DNA from: Mycobacterium interjectum
Lineage (GTDB): Bacteria; Actinomycetota; Actinomycetes; Mycobacteriales; Mycobacteriaceae
NCBI GenBank assembly: GCA_002102225.1
Contig: LQPB01000076.1
Coordinates: 1-64,000, forward strand
Length of the DNA: 64,000 bases
Direction of reading: 5' to 3'
The notes beneath the pieces were generated by a model, which was not told the DNA's origin, did not search any database, and saw nothing but the letters and a program-made list of their open reading frames with translations. Positions 26,726 through 35,916 of the stretch are shown here, one piece after another. The position numbers and the translations under genes are program-made. Every line of letters starts with the position of its first letter. The stretch's first letter is position 1.

Positions 26726-27340
26726 TTATCCGCGTGGGCGGCGGGCCCTGCGCTTGATGCCCACACCGCCCCACAACGAGAAGCCGTAGATGTTGACCTT
26801 CGGCGCGCCCGGCGTCCCCTGGCCGAGCACGCTCTGGTCGAAGCTGCCCATCACGCCGTGTCCGTGGATCTCGACGTTGACCTCGGGGGGCAGCAGGATG
26901 TTCTGCGCGCCCATGATCGAAATCGCGTGGATGTCGACCTCGGTGGAGGTGAAGTCGGCGTAACGCAGGTCCACCACCCCGGTTCCCCAGAAGGTGAAGG
27001 TGGTGAGCTTCTTCGGGACGTTCCACCGGCCGCGCCGCTCGAAATTGCTCATCAACGCCAGTAGCAACATCGACGGCGCCGGATTGGGTTTGCCGCCCCT
27101 GCGTGGGCTCAGCATCGCGCCGGGCAGGTCGGCCCGCAGCTCGTCGAGTTCCTCGTAGGTGGTCGCCGCGTACGCCCGCGTCAGGCGGTCCTCGTAGTCC
27201 TTCAGCTGCAGCCGGCCCTGCTCGGCCGCGTACGCCAGCAGCTGCGCGACCTGAATGCGATCCGTATCGGCCGCGCGCGACGCTTCGTCACGCGTGTCCT
27301 GGGTATCGCGGGTATCGCGCTGGGCCGAGTTGCTCATCAT
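26726..27340 (-). CDS. DUF1707 protein with LiaF-like C-terminal domain
   Basis: 204 residues from ATG 27340 (or 203 from the adjacent ATG). The N-terminus is hydrophilic; DTDRIQVAQLLAYAAEQGRLQLKDYEDRLTRA... near residues 23-55 is the SHOCT-like DUF1707 motif. After a short hydrophobic stretch (SMLLLALMSNF) the C-terminal 95 residues are beta-strand rich (FTFWGTGVVDLRYADF, VNVEIHGHGVMGSFDQ), resembling the LiaF/DUF2154 right-handed beta domain of envelope-stress sensors. A TACGCT hexamer sits 5 bases before the first ATG. Corresponds to Rv0966c. The copper operon csoR-ctpV that follows in M. tuberculosis is absent here. Confidence 0.85.
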   Translation of the reverse strand: MMSNSAQRDTRDTQDTRDEASRAADTDRIQVAQLLAYAAEQGRLQLKDYEDRLTRAYAATTYEELDELRADLPGAMLSPRRGGKPNPAPSMLLLALMSNFERRGRWNVPKKLTTFTFWGTGVVDLRYADFTSTEVDIHAISIMGAQNILLPPEVNVEIHGHGVMGSFDQSVLGQGTPGAPKVNIYGFSLWGGVGIKRRARRPRG

Positions 27341-27410
27341 CCACGAGCGTACGACGTAGAAGTTTTGCTGCAAGTGGGTTGGCTAAACTGCAACGTTCTC
27401 GCCGGGTCAA

Positions 27411-27425
27411 GCCCCGGACTGGGGC
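27411..27425. terminator. Short GC hairpin followed by T-rich run
   Basis: GCCCC and GGGGC pair around 5 bases, followed on the plus strand by CCTTTT. It lies between the echA7 stop (27453) and the DUF1707 gene promoter, downstream of the long echA7-side operon. On the minus strand, where termination would be needed, the T-run is on the wrong side, so this is tentative. Confidence 0.3.
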
Positions 27426-27452
27426 CCTTTTGCGCAGGTCGCGCGCGGTCCG

Positions 27453-28247
27453 TTAGACGTTTGCCCAACTAGGCGGACGCTTCTGCAGGAACGCCAGCAT
27501 GCCTTCGCGGGCTTCGTCGGACACGAACAGCCGGGCCGACTCCTCGGTGAGCCGTTCGGCGTCGCGGTCGAAGCCCTCCAGCACGGCGGCGGTGGTCAGC
27601 GCCTTCGATGCCGCGAGCCCCTGGGGCGAACCGCGGCTCACGTCGGCGACCAACTTCTCCACCGCGGCGTCGACGTCGTCGGCCGCCATCGTGATGAGCC
27701 CGATCTCCGCGGCTTCCGCCGCGCCGAACGTCTCGCCGCTGAGGTAGTAGCGCGCCGCAGCCCGCGCGGACATCTTCGGCAGCAGCGTCAGGGAGATGAT
27801 CGACGGGGCGACGCCGATGCGAGCCTCGGTCAGCGCGAAGGTGCTGCGCGGGCCGCCGACCGCGATGTCGCAGGCGCCGACCAACCCGAACCCGCCGGCC
27901 CGGACATGCCCGTTGACGGCGGCGATCACCGGCAGCGGCGCGGAGACGATGGCGCGCAGCAGCGCGGTCATTTCGCGGGCCCGGGCCACGGCCATGTCGT
28001 ATGCAGATGGCGACCCGCTTCCCCCGCCGGCCTCACTGAGGTCCGCCCCGGCGCAGAAGGTGCCGCCCGTGTGGCCCAGCACCACGACCCGCACCCCGGG
28101 ATCCGCCGCGGCGTTACGCAGCCCCTGGTGTAGCTGGCCGACCAGGGCGGTGGAAAGGGCGTTGCGGTTGTGCGGTGAGTTCAGCGTCAGCCGCGCGACC
28201 GGGCCGCCGGTCTCGGCCGGGCCGGCGTATTCGACAAGCGTGTCCAT
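27453..28247 (-). CDS. echA7: Enoyl-CoA hydratase/isomerase family protein EchA7
   Basis: 264 residues, crotonase fold. The oxyanion-hole segments HTGGTFCAGADLSE (near residue 60) and NGHVRAGGFGLVGACD (near 115) and an acidic catalytic residue in ALTEARIGVAP (near 140) are present. It is the last gene of a six-gene minus-strand operon with two acyl-CoA dehydrogenases and a biotin-dependent carboxylase, so hydration of a carboxylated enoyl-CoA (such as an isohexenylglutaconyl- or methylglutaconyl-CoA type intermediate) is the most economical role (inference). Starts 10 bases after the fadE12 stop. Corresponds to Rv0971c. Confidence 0.9.
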   Translation of the reverse strand: MDTLVEYAGPAETGGPVARLTLNSPHNRNALSTALVGQLHQGLRNAAADPGVRVVVLGHTGGTFCAGADLSEAGGGSGSPSAYDMAVARAREMTALLRAIVSAPLPVIAAVNGHVRAGGFGLVGACDIAVGGPRSTFALTEARIGVAPSIISLTLLPKMSARAAARYYLSGETFGAAEAAEIGLITMAADDVDAAVEKLVADVSRGSPQGLAASKALTTAAVLEGFDRDAERLTEESARLFVSDEAREGMLAFLQKRPPSWANV

Positions 28248-28257
28248 CGGCGGGGCT

Positions 28258-29424
28258 TCAGTAGCTTCGGGGCAGGCCCAGCGAAGTCTGCGCGACGAAG
28301 TTCAGCACCATCTCCCGGCTGATCGGGGCGATGCGCCCGAGCCGGGCCGAGGCGAGCATGGCCGCCACGCCGTACTCCTTGGTCAGCCCGTTGCCGCCCA
28401 TCGATTGCACGGCCTGGTCGACCGAGCGGGTGGCCGCCTCGGCCGCCGCGTACTTGGCCATGTTCGCCGCCTCGGCGGCGCCGGCGTCGTCGCCGTTGTC
28501 GTAGAGCGTCGCCGCCTTCTGCATCATCAGCTTGGCGAGTTCGACCTCAATGTGGCACTGCGCCAACGGATGTGACAGGCCCTGGTGCGCGCCGATCGGG
28601 GTGGACCAGACCTGGCGGGTCTTGACGTAGTCGACGGCCTTGTTCAGCGCGAAGCGTCCCATGCCCACCGAGCTGGCCGCTCCCATGATGCGCTCGGGAT
28701 TCAGGCCGGCGAAAAGCTGTGCGATGGCGGCGTCTTGGGCCCCCACCAGCGCATCGCTGGGCAGCCGCACGTCGTCGAGGAAAACCTGGAATTGGCGCTC
28801 GGGGCTGATCAGCTCCATCTCGATCGGGGTGTAGGTGAAGCCGGGCGCGTCGGTGGGCACCACGAACAGCGCCGGGCGCAGCTTGCCGGTCTTCGCCTCC
28901 TCCGTGCGCGCCACCACCAGCACCGCCTGCGCCTGGTCGATGCCGGAGATGTATACCTTCTGCCCCTTGAGGATCCAGTCGCTGCCGTCGCGGCGGGCGG
29001 TCGTGGTGATCTTGTGCGAGTTGGAACCGGCGTCGGGCTCGGTGATGGCGAACGCCATCGTCAGCGAGCCGTCAGCGATGGCGGGGATCCAGCGCTTCTT
29101 CTGCTCGTCGGTGCCGAACTTGCTGATGATGGTGCCGTTGATGGCCGGCGACACCACCATCAAAAGCAACGCGCTGCCCGCGGCCGCCATCTCCTCCATC
29201 ACCAGCGACAGCTCGTACATTCCGGCGCCGCCGCCGCCGTACTCCTCGGGCAGGTTCACCCCCAGAAAGCCGAGTTTGCCTGCCTCCGCCCACAATTCGG
29301 TGGTGTGCTCGTGCGCGCGGGCCTTCTCCAGGTAGTACTCGCTGCCGTAGTTCGAGGCCCACTCGGACACCGCCTTGCGCAGCGCCCGGCGCTCCTCGTT
29401 TTCGATGAAGCTGCTGTCGGTCAC
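28258..29424 (-). CDS. fadE12: Acyl-CoA dehydrogenase FadE12
   Basis: 388 residues with full acyl-CoA dehydrogenase architecture: helical N-terminus, FAD/substrate loop MAFAITEPDAGSNSH near residue 125, beta domain with WILKGQKVYISG near 150, and C-terminal helices with QSMGGNGLTKEYGVAAMLASAR near 340-361. Uses FAD to introduce the alpha-beta double bond into an acyl-CoA and passes electrons to ETF. GTG at 29424 overlaps the accA2 stop (GTGA). Second dehydrogenase of the operon, so the pathway probably has two distinct oxidation steps. Corresponds to Rv0972c, same length. Confidence 0.92.
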   Translation of the reverse strand: MTDSSFIENEERRALRKAVSEWASNYGSEYYLEKARAHEHTTELWAEAGKLGFLGVNLPEEYGGGGAGMYELSLVMEEMAAAGSALLLMVVSPAINGTIISKFGTDEQKKRWIPAIADGSLTMAFAITEPDAGSNSHKITTTARRDGSDWILKGQKVYISGIDQAQAVLVVARTEEAKTGKLRPALFVVPTDAPGFTYTPIEMELISPERQFQVFLDDVRLPSDALVGAQDAAIAQLFAGLNPERIMGAASSVGMGRFALNKAVDYVKTRQVWSTPIGAHQGLSHPLAQCHIEVELAKLMMQKAATLYDNGDDAGAAEAANMAKYAAAEAATRSVDQAVQSMGGNGLTKEYGVAAMLASARLGRIAPISREMVLNFVAQTSLGLPRSY

Positions 29425-31400
29425 TGTCCATCTCCTTCTGGTTGGGGCGCTTCCACTCGAGCCAGGACGGCGCCCACTTCGACTTGCTGACCGGTTTCGA
29501 CGTTGAGCTCGGCGAGCACGCCGTCGGAGGGTGCGGTGATGGTGTGTTCCATCTTCATCGCCTCCAGCCAGATCAGTGGCTGTCCGGCGGTGACGGTGTC
29601 GCCGATCGCCGCGCCGAGGCGAATGACGTTGCCGGGCATGGGCGCCACCAGGGAACCCTTTTCCACCGTCGAACCCGGCTCCGGGAATCGCGGCAGCGCG
29701 ACCAGGTGAACGGGTCCGCGCGCCGAGTCGACGTAGACGTCGTCACCGTGTCGGGCGATCGCGAAGCTGTGCTCCACCCCGCCGTCGGCGAGGGTGACCC
29801 GGTCCGCCGTGGCGGCAACCAGCCGCACCGTCGCGTCGCCCGGCAGTGTCAACCCGGTTCTGGTGAACCGGTATTCGACGTGCTGCTCGGTGTCGCCGTC
29901 GTCGCGGTAGGTCTTGACCTGACACCCCGAGGCGAGGTTGCGCCAGCCGCTGGGGACCGGGCCGAGGACGGGGGCGACGGCGCGGTTGTGGGCGGCGTCG
30001 GCCAGGGCGGCGGCGATGGCGGACAACCGGACCACCGCGGCGTCGGCCAGGGGCGCCGACAACTTGTCCAGGCCGTGCGTGTCGAAAAACGCGGTGTCGG
30101 TGGCGCCGTCGAGGAATGCCGGGTGGCGCAGCACGTTGACCAGCAGCTCCCGGTTGGTCCGCACGCCGTGCAGGCGGGCGCGGGCCAGGGCGTCGGCGAG
30201 GACCAGCGCCGCCTGCCGGCGCGTCGGGGCGTAGGAGATGACCTTGGCCAGCATCGGGTCGTAGTGGATCGACACGGTGAACCCGTCGACGATCCCGGAG
30301 TCCAGGCGGATGCCGGTCCGGTGACCCAGCGAGGCGAACTCGGTTCGGACAGCGGGCACGTCGATCGTGTGCAGCACGCCGGCCTGGGGCTGCCAGCCGC
30401 GGGCGGGGTCCTCGGCGTAGAGCCGGGCCTCGATCGAATGCCCTTGGGCGGCCGGGGGTTCGGCATCGAGCCGGCCACCTTCGGCGATCGTGAGCTGCAG
30501 CTCGACCAGGTCGAGCCCGGTGGTCTCTTCGGTCACCGGGTGTTCGACCTGCAGGCGGGTGTTCATCTCCAGGAAGTAGAACTCCCCGTCGTCGTCGGCA
30601 AGGAACTCCACCGTCCCGGCGCCCGTGTAGCCGATCGCAGCGGCGGCCAGCCGGGCCGCGTCGAACAGCTTGGCCCGCATTCCGGGAATGCGCTCGACCA
30701 GCGGCGAGGGGGCCTCCTCGATGATCTTTTGGTGGCGGCGCTGAATCGAGCACTCCCGCTCGCCGACGGCCCAGACGGTGCCGTGGGCGTCGGCCATGAC
30801 CTGCACCTCGATGTGATGACCGGTGGGCAGGTAACGCTCGCAGAAGACAGTCGGGTCACCGAACGCCGACTGCGCCTCGCGCCGGGCCGCCTCGACTTCG
30901 CCCGCAAGAGAGGACAAGTCGCGGATCACCCGCATCCCCCGGCCGCCGCCGCCCGCCGAGGCCTTGACCAGTACGGGCAGCTGCGCCTGGGTCACCGCGT
31001 CGGGGTCGAGTTCGTCGAGCACCGGAACCCCCGCGGCGGCCATCAGCTTCTTGGATTCGATCTTGGAGCCCATCGCCCGCACCGCATCCACCGGCGGCCC
31101 CACCCAGGTGAGCCCGGCCTGCAGCACGGCGGCCGCGAAATCGGCGTTCTCGGAAAGGAACCCATAGCCCGGATGCACCGCGTCGGCGCCGGCGGCGCGG
31201 GCGGCCGCGATGATCGCCTCGGCGTTCAGGTAGTCGTTCGTCTTTTCCAGCCGCACCCGCGCGTCGGCCTCGGCCGCGTGCGGCGCGGCGGCGTCGGGGT
31301 CGGTGTAGACGGCGACGGTGGCCAGGCCCAGCCGGCGGCAGGTGGCGAACACGCGCCGCGCGATCTCGCCGCGGTTGGCGACCAGCACTCGAGTAACCAT
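29421..31400 (-). CDS. accA2: Biotin-dependent acyl-CoA carboxylase alpha chain (biotin carboxylase + BCCP)
   Basis: 659 residues. Biotin carboxylase domain 1-450: NRGEIARRV, ATP-grasp glycine-rich KASAGGGGRGMR near 160, ERECSIQRRHQKIIEE near 230 and EMNTRLQVEHPVTE near 290. The C-terminal BCCP domain has the biotinylation site EAMKMEH with Lys near 616. Carboxylates biotin using ATP and bicarbonate for transfer by AccD2. ATG at 31400 is chosen because the conserved NRGEIA begins at residue 9; the open frame continues upstream inside accD2. Spaced 5 bases from the accD2 stop. Corresponds to Rv0973c. Confidence 0.94.
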   Translation of the reverse strand: MVTRVLVANRGEIARRVFATCRRLGLATVAVYTDPDAAAPHAAEADARVRLEKTNDYLNAEAIIAAARAAGADAVHPGYGFLSENADFAAAVLQAGLTWVGPPVDAVRAMGSKIESKKLMAAAGVPVLDELDPDAVTQAQLPVLVKASAGGGGRGMRVIRDLSSLAGEVEAARREAQSAFGDPTVFCERYLPTGHHIEVQVMADAHGTVWAVGERECSIQRRHQKIIEEAPSPLVERIPGMRAKLFDAARLAAAAIGYTGAGTVEFLADDDGEFYFLEMNTRLQVEHPVTEETTGLDLVELQLTIAEGGRLDAEPPAAQGHSIEARLYAEDPARGWQPQAGVLHTIDVPAVRTEFASLGHRTGIRLDSGIVDGFTVSIHYDPMLAKVISYAPTRRQAALVLADALARARLHGVRTNRELLVNVLRHPAFLDGATDTAFFDTHGLDKLSAPLADAAVVRLSAIAAALADAAHNRAVAPVLGPVPSGWRNLASGCQVKTYRDDGDTEQHVEYRFTRTGLTLPGDATVRLVAATADRVTLADGGVEHSFAIARHGDDVYVDSARGPVHLVALPRFPEPGSTVEKGSLVAPMPGNVIRLGAAIGDTVTAGQPLIWLEAMKMEHTITAPSDGVLAELNVETGQQVEVGAVLARVEAPQPEGDGQ

Positions 31401-31405
31401 GGGGC

Positions 31406-33001
31406 TCACATCCTGAAGACGCCGAAGTTCGACGTCCCCTTGATCGGGCCATTGGCAATGGCGGACAAACACATTCCCAGCACCGTGCGGGTGTCGCGCG
31501 GGTCGATCACTCCGTCGTCGTAGAGCATTCCGGACAACACCAGTGGCAGCGACTCGGCTTCGATCTGCCCCTCGACGGCCGCGCGCATCGCGGCGTCGGC
31601 GTCCTCGTCGACCTGCTGGCCGCGCGCCTCGGCGGCCGCGCGGGCCACGATCGACAGGACGCCCGCGAGCTGCGCGCCGCCCATCACCGCGGATTTGGCG
31701 CTGGGCCAGGCGAACAGGAACCTCGGGTCGTAGGCCCGGCCGCACATGCCGTAGTGGCCGGCGCCGTAGGAGGCGCCGATCAACAGGGAGAGGTGCGGGA
31801 CGGTCGAGTTGGAGACGGCGTTGATCATCATCGACCCGTGCTTGATCATCCCGCCCTCTTCGTAGTCCTTGCCCACCATGTAGCCGGTGGTGTTGTGCAG
31901 GAACAACAGCGGCGTGTTCGAGCGATTGGCCAGCTGAATGAACTGGGTCGCCTTTTGCGACTCCTCGCTGAACAGCACGCCGCGCGCGTTGGCCAGGATG
32001 CCCAGGGGATAGCCATGCAGCCGGGCCCAGCCGGTCACCAGCGACGAGCCGTACATGGCCTTGAATTCGTCGAATTCGGAGCCGTCCACGATGCGGGCGA
32101 TCACCTCCCGCGGGTCGAAGGGGACGCGCAGGTCCGCGGGCACGATGCCGATGAGCTCCTCGGCGTCGAACAGCGGCTCGGTCACGGGTCCCGGGACCGG
32201 CCCCTGCTTGACCCAGTTCAGCCGGGCCACGATACGGCGCCCGATGCGGATGGCGTCGAGCTCGTCGGCGGCGAAGTAGTCGGCCAAACCCGAGACGCGG
32301 GCGTGCATTTCGGCACCGCCCAGCGACTCGTCATCGGATTCCTCGCCGGTGGCCATCTTCACCAGCGGGGGACCGGCGAGGAATACCTTCGAACGCTCCT
32401 TGATCATCACGACGTGGTCGGACATGCCGGGAATGTAGGCGCCGCCGGCGGTGGAGTTGCCGAAAACCAGGGCAATGGTGGGAATCCCGGCCGCCGACAG
32501 GCGGGTCAGGTCGCGGAACATCTGCCCGCCCGGGATGAAGATCTCCTTCTGGGTGGGCAGGTCCGCCCCGCCGGATTCCACCAGCGAAATGACGGGCAGC
32601 CGGTTTTCGAAGGCGATCTGGTTGGCCCGCAATATCTTTTTCAGCGTCCACGGGTTGCTGGTGCCGCCCTTGACCGTCGGGTCGTTGGCGACGATCAGGC
32701 ATTCCACACCCGACACCACGCCGATCCCGGTGACCGTGCTGGCGCCGACGGTGAACGCGCTGCCGTAGGCCGCCAGGGGGCTGAGTTCGAGGAACGGCGA
32801 GTCGGGGTCGACCAGCAGCTCGATGCGTTCCCGGGCGGTCAGCTTGCCGCGGGCGTGGTGGCGCTCGACGTACTTGGGGCCACCGCCCGCAAGCGCTTTG
32901 GCGAGTTCGGCGTCGATCTCCTCGAGCCGCGAGGCCGCCGTGGACGCCGCGTCGGCGAAGGTGGCGGAGTTCGGGTCGAGGGTGGACTGCAAGGTCGTCA
33001 T
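31406..33001 (-). CDS. accD2: Acyl-CoA carboxylase beta chain (carboxyltransferase)
   Basis: 531 residues with N- and C-terminal carboxyltransferase halves: RGKLTARERIELLVDPDSPFLELS near 45, SGGADLPTQKEIF near 150, FGNSTAGGAYIPGMSD near 188, and the C half with FLHNTTGYMVGKDYEEGGMIKHG near 375 and GASYGAGHYGMCGRAYDPRFLFAWP near 415. This sequence type belongs with methylcrotonyl-/geranyl-CoA carboxylases rather than acetyl/propionyl-CoA carboxylases (family inference). ATGA overlap with fadE13 upstream; 5 bases before accA2. Corresponds to Rv0974c. Confidence 0.94.
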   Translation of the reverse strand: MTTLQSTLDPNSATFADAASTAASRLEEIDAELAKALAGGGPKYVERHHARGKLTARERIELLVDPDSPFLELSPLAAYGSAFTVGASTVTGIGVVSGVECLIVANDPTVKGGTSNPWTLKKILRANQIAFENRLPVISLVESGGADLPTQKEIFIPGGQMFRDLTRLSAAGIPTIALVFGNSTAGGAYIPGMSDHVVMIKERSKVFLAGPPLVKMATGEESDDESLGGAEMHARVSGLADYFAADELDAIRIGRRIVARLNWVKQGPVPGPVTEPLFDAEELIGIVPADLRVPFDPREVIARIVDGSEFDEFKAMYGSSLVTGWARLHGYPLGILANARGVLFSEESQKATQFIQLANRSNTPLLFLHNTTGYMVGKDYEEGGMIKHGSMMINAVSNSTVPHLSLLIGASYGAGHYGMCGRAYDPRFLFAWPSAKSAVMGGAQLAGVLSIVARAAAEARGQQVDEDADAAMRAAVEGQIEAESLPLVLSGMLYDDGVIDPRDTRTVLGMCLSAIANGPIKGTSNFGVFRM

Positions 33002-34146
33002 GATTGGAACCCCAGCGTTTTGGCGGCCAGCGCGGTCAGGATCTCGGTGGTGCCGCCGCCGATGCCCAGGATCCGCATGTCCCGGTATTGGCGTTCGACT
33101 TCGGATTCGGCCATATAGCCCATCCCGCCGAATAACTGGACGGCCTGGTTGGCCACCCATTCGCCGGCCTCGACGGCGGTGTTCTTGGCGAAGCACACCT
33201 GCGCGATCAGGTTGGTCTCGCCGGCGAGCTGGCGCTCGACCACGTTGCGGGAGTAGACCCGGGCGACGTCGATGCGCCGGGCCATCTCGGCCAGCGTGTT
33301 CTGCACCGACTGACGCGAGATCAGCGGGCGCCCGAATGTCTCCCGGTCGCGGCACCACTGCACCGTCAGGTCAAGGCAACGCTGCGCGCTCGAATAGGCC
33401 TGCGCGGCAAGGCCGATTCGCTCGGACACGAAAGCCTGGGCGATCTGGGCAAAGCCGGTGTTCTCGGCGCCGACCAGATTGGCGGCCGGCACCCGCGCGT
33501 CGGTGTAGGACAGCTCGGCGGTGTCGGAGGATCGCCAGCCCATCTTGTCCAGCTTGCGGGTGACCTCGAAGCCGGGCGTCCCCTTCTCGACCACCAGCAG
33601 CGAAACCCCAGCCGCGCCAGGGCCTCCCGTGCGCACCGCGGTCACGACGTAGTCGGCGCGCACCCCGGAGGTGATGTAGGTCTTGGCGCCGTTGACGACG
33701 TAGTGATCACCGTCCCGGACCGCCGCGGTGCGCAGGTGCCCGACGTCGGAACCGCCGCCGGGCTCGGTGATGGCCAGCGCGCCGATCTTCTCGCCAGTCA
33801 GCGTCGGACGCACGAACTCGTCGATCAGCCGGGCATCCCCGGAGGCGATCATGTGCGGCACCGCGATGCCGGAGGTGAACAGCGATGCGAAGACGCCTCC
33901 GGGGGCGCCGGATTGGTGTACCTCCTCGCAGATGACCACCGCGTCGGCGCCGTCGCCGCCACCGCCGCCGACCGATTCGGGAAAGCTCGCGCCGAGCAGC
34001 CCGGCCGCCCCGGCGCGGCGGTGCAGGTCGCGGGGCAGCTCGCCGGCGCGTTCCCACTCGCCGGCGTGGGGCAGGATCTCGCGTTCGGTGAAGGAGCGCA
34101 CCGTCTTTCGTAGCTGTTCGCGCTCGGGAGTGGTCCAGATATTCAT
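32998..34146 (-). CDS. fadE13: Acyl-CoA dehydrogenase FadE13
   Basis: 382 residues, as Rv0975c. The FAD loop GALAITEPGGGSDVGHLRT is near 125, NGAKTYITSG near 152, and the C-terminal FGGMGYMAESEVERQYRDMRI near 345. The usual IxEGT at the C-terminus is replaced by IGGGTTEI, with the Glu shifted downstream, seen also in several actinobacterial FadEs. Likely acts on a branched or isoprenoid acyl-CoA ahead of the carboxylase (inference from neighbours). ATG at 34146 overlaps the upstream stop (ATGA) and its own stop overlaps accD2, so the operon is fully coupled here. Confidence 0.93.
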   Translation of the reverse strand: MNIWTTPEREQLRKTVRSFTEREILPHAGEWERAGELPRDLHRRAGAAGLLGASFPESVGGGGGDGADAVVICEEVHQSGAPGGVFASLFTSGIAVPHMIASGDARLIDEFVRPTLTGEKIGALAITEPGGGSDVGHLRTAAVRDGDHYVVNGAKTYITSGVRADYVVTAVRTGGPGAAGVSLLVVEKGTPGFEVTRKLDKMGWRSSDTAELSYTDARVPAANLVGAENTGFAQIAQAFVSERIGLAAQAYSSAQRCLDLTVQWCRDRETFGRPLISRQSVQNTLAEMARRIDVARVYSRNVVERQLAGETNLIAQVCFAKNTAVEAGEWVANQAVQLFGGMGYMAESEVERQYRDMRILGIGGGTTEILTALAAKTLGFQS

Positions 34147-35855
34147 GACAGCAGGCTCTCCGGGATGTCGACGTAGCGGCCACGAAGCCATTCGCCCAGC
34201 CCCTTGGCCTGGGGGTCGAATCGCGCGTTATACGCGACGCCCTGGCCGAGGATGCCGTCGACGACGAAGTTCACCGCGCGCAGGTTGGGCAGCAGGTGGC
34301 GGGTGACGTCGAAGTCGGCCGCCTCGGGCAGCAGTTCGGTGAACAGCTCGACCGTCAGCGTGTTGGCCAGCCAGCGCCACTGTTCGTCGCCGCGCACCCA
34401 GACCCCGACGTTGGCCGACCCGCCCTTGTCGCCGCTGCGGGCCCCGGCGATGCGTCCCAGCGGCACCTTGCGCGTCGGACCGGCCGGCAACGGCTCGGGC
34501 AGCGGCGGGGGATCGGCGGCTGTCAATTCCAAAGTATCGGTAGCGCAGGGGATTTCGGCTCGGGTACCGTCGGCATGCACCGCGAGGTGCGGCACCTCCT
34601 TGGCGTCGACGTACCCCGCGGTGAACACGCCGTAGACCTGGCCGTCCCCGGGCGGGGCGGTCACGTGGAAGCCGGGGTAGCTGGCAAGCGCCAATTCGAC
34701 TGCCGCGGAGGAGAACTGGCGGCCGACGTTGGCGGGGTCGGGGTCGCGGACCACGCAGTGCAGCAACGCGCTGGCGGCCTCCTCGGTGTCGGCGTCGGTG
34801 TGGTCGGTGCGGGCCAGCGACCACTGCAGCTCCGCGGGCTTCACCGTCATCGCCGCCTCCAGCTGGCGGCGCACCAAGTCGGCCTTGGCCTCGATGTCCA
34901 GGCCGGTCAGCACGAACGTCATCGCGTTGCGAAACCCGCCGATGCTGTTGAGCGACACCTTGAGAGTGGGCGGGGGCGCTTCGCCGCGCACGCCGCTGAT
35001 GCGCACCCGGTCCGGGCCGTCGGGGGAGAGCGCGACGGTGTCCATCCGGGCGGTCACGTCGGGGTTGGCGTAGCGGGCGCCGGTGATCTCGTAGAGCAGC
35101 TGCGCGGTCACGGTGTCGACGCTGACCAGTCCGCCGGTGCCGGGATGCTTGGTGATCACCGACGAGCCGTCGGCGAACACCTCGGCCAGGGGGAAACCGG
35201 CGTGGGTCAGGTCGGCAACCTCGGTAAAGAAGGAATAGTTGCCGCCGGTGGCCTGGACGCCGCATTCGATGACGTGGCCGGCGACCACGGCGCCCGCGAG
35301 CCGGTCGTAGTCGGTCGGGCGCCAGCCGAAATGCGCCGCCGCCGCCCCCACGATCACCGAGGCGTCGGTGACCCGGCCGGTGACGACGACGTCGGCGCCG
35401 CCGTTGAGGCAATCGACGATGCCCCAGGCGCCCAGGTAGGCGTTCGCGGTGAGCGGCGCGCCCAACCCCAGCTCGGCCGCGCGCGGCTGCAGGTCGTCAC
35501 CCTCCACGTGCGCGACGCGGGCGGGCACGCCCAAGCGGTCGGCGAGCGCGCGGATCGCGTCGGCCAGCCCGGCCGGGTTGAGGCCGCCGGCGTTGGCGAC
35601 GATGCGCACCCCGCGGTCGCGGGCCTCGCCCAGGCAGTCCTCGAGCTGGGTCAGGAAGGTCTTGGCGTAGCCGCGCTCGGGGTGCTTCATCCGGTCGCGG
35701 CCGAGGATCAGCATGGTGAGTTCGGCCAGGTAGTCCCCGGTGAGGTAGTCGACGTCCCCGCCGGTCAGCATCTCGCGCATCGCCGACAGCCGGTCGCCGT
35801 AAAACCCGGAACAGTTCGCAATCCGGACGGCGTCGCGACCAGGAATAGAGGCCAC
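34143..35855 (-). CDS. AtuA-like (DUF1446) acyclic terpene utilisation family protein
   Basis: 570 residues. Residues 1-440 are the DUF1446/AtuA domain, with IANCSGFYGDRLSAMREML at the start, RIVANAGGLNPAGLA near 85, VVTGRVTDASV near 155 and GHVIECGVQATGGNYSFF near 190. The last about 100 residues (IAGARSGDKGGSANVGVWVR...) are the AtuA C-terminal ferredoxin-fold domain. AtuA is required for growth on acyclic terpenes in Pseudomonas, but its reaction is not established. First gene of the operon, starting at GTG 35855 after GGAGGA. A palindromic operator lies 46 bases upstream. Corresponds to Rv0976c. Confidence 0.88.
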   Translation of the reverse strand: MASIPGRDAVRIANCSGFYGDRLSAMREMLTGGDVDYLTGDYLAELTMLILGRDRMKHPERGYAKTFLTQLEDCLGEARDRGVRIVANAGGLNPAGLADAIRALADRLGVPARVAHVEGDDLQPRAAELGLGAPLTANAYLGAWGIVDCLNGGADVVVTGRVTDASVIVGAAAAHFGWRPTDYDRLAGAVVAGHVIECGVQATGGNYSFFTEVADLTHAGFPLAEVFADGSSVITKHPGTGGLVSVDTVTAQLLYEITGARYANPDVTARMDTVALSPDGPDRVRISGVRGEAPPPTLKVSLNSIGGFRNAMTFVLTGLDIEAKADLVRRQLEAAMTVKPAELQWSLARTDHTDADTEEAASALLHCVVRDPDPANVGRQFSSAAVELALASYPGFHVTAPPGDGQVYGVFTAGYVDAKEVPHLAVHADGTRAEIPCATDTLELTAADPPPLPEPLPAGPTRKVPLGRIAGARSGDKGGSANVGVWVRGDEQWRWLANTLTVELFTELLPEAADFDVTRHLLPNLRAVNFVVDGILGQGVAYNARFDPQAKGLGEWLRGRYVDIPESLLS

Positions 35856-35900
35856 GGGAGTCCTCCAATCTGCGATTCACCGGTGAGCGCAAAACCAACC

Positions 35901-35916
35901 AACCAACCGGTAGGTT
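35901..35916. promoter_or_regulatory. Near-palindromic operator of the atu-like operon
   Basis: AACCAACCGGTAGGTT is a 16-bp palindrome with one mismatched pair. On the minus strand, TAACCT just upstream can serve as -10, so bound repressor would cover the promoter. Extra AACC repeats follow to the left. The pattern is typical of TetR-type sites; no regulator gene adjoins it. Confidence 0.55.
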
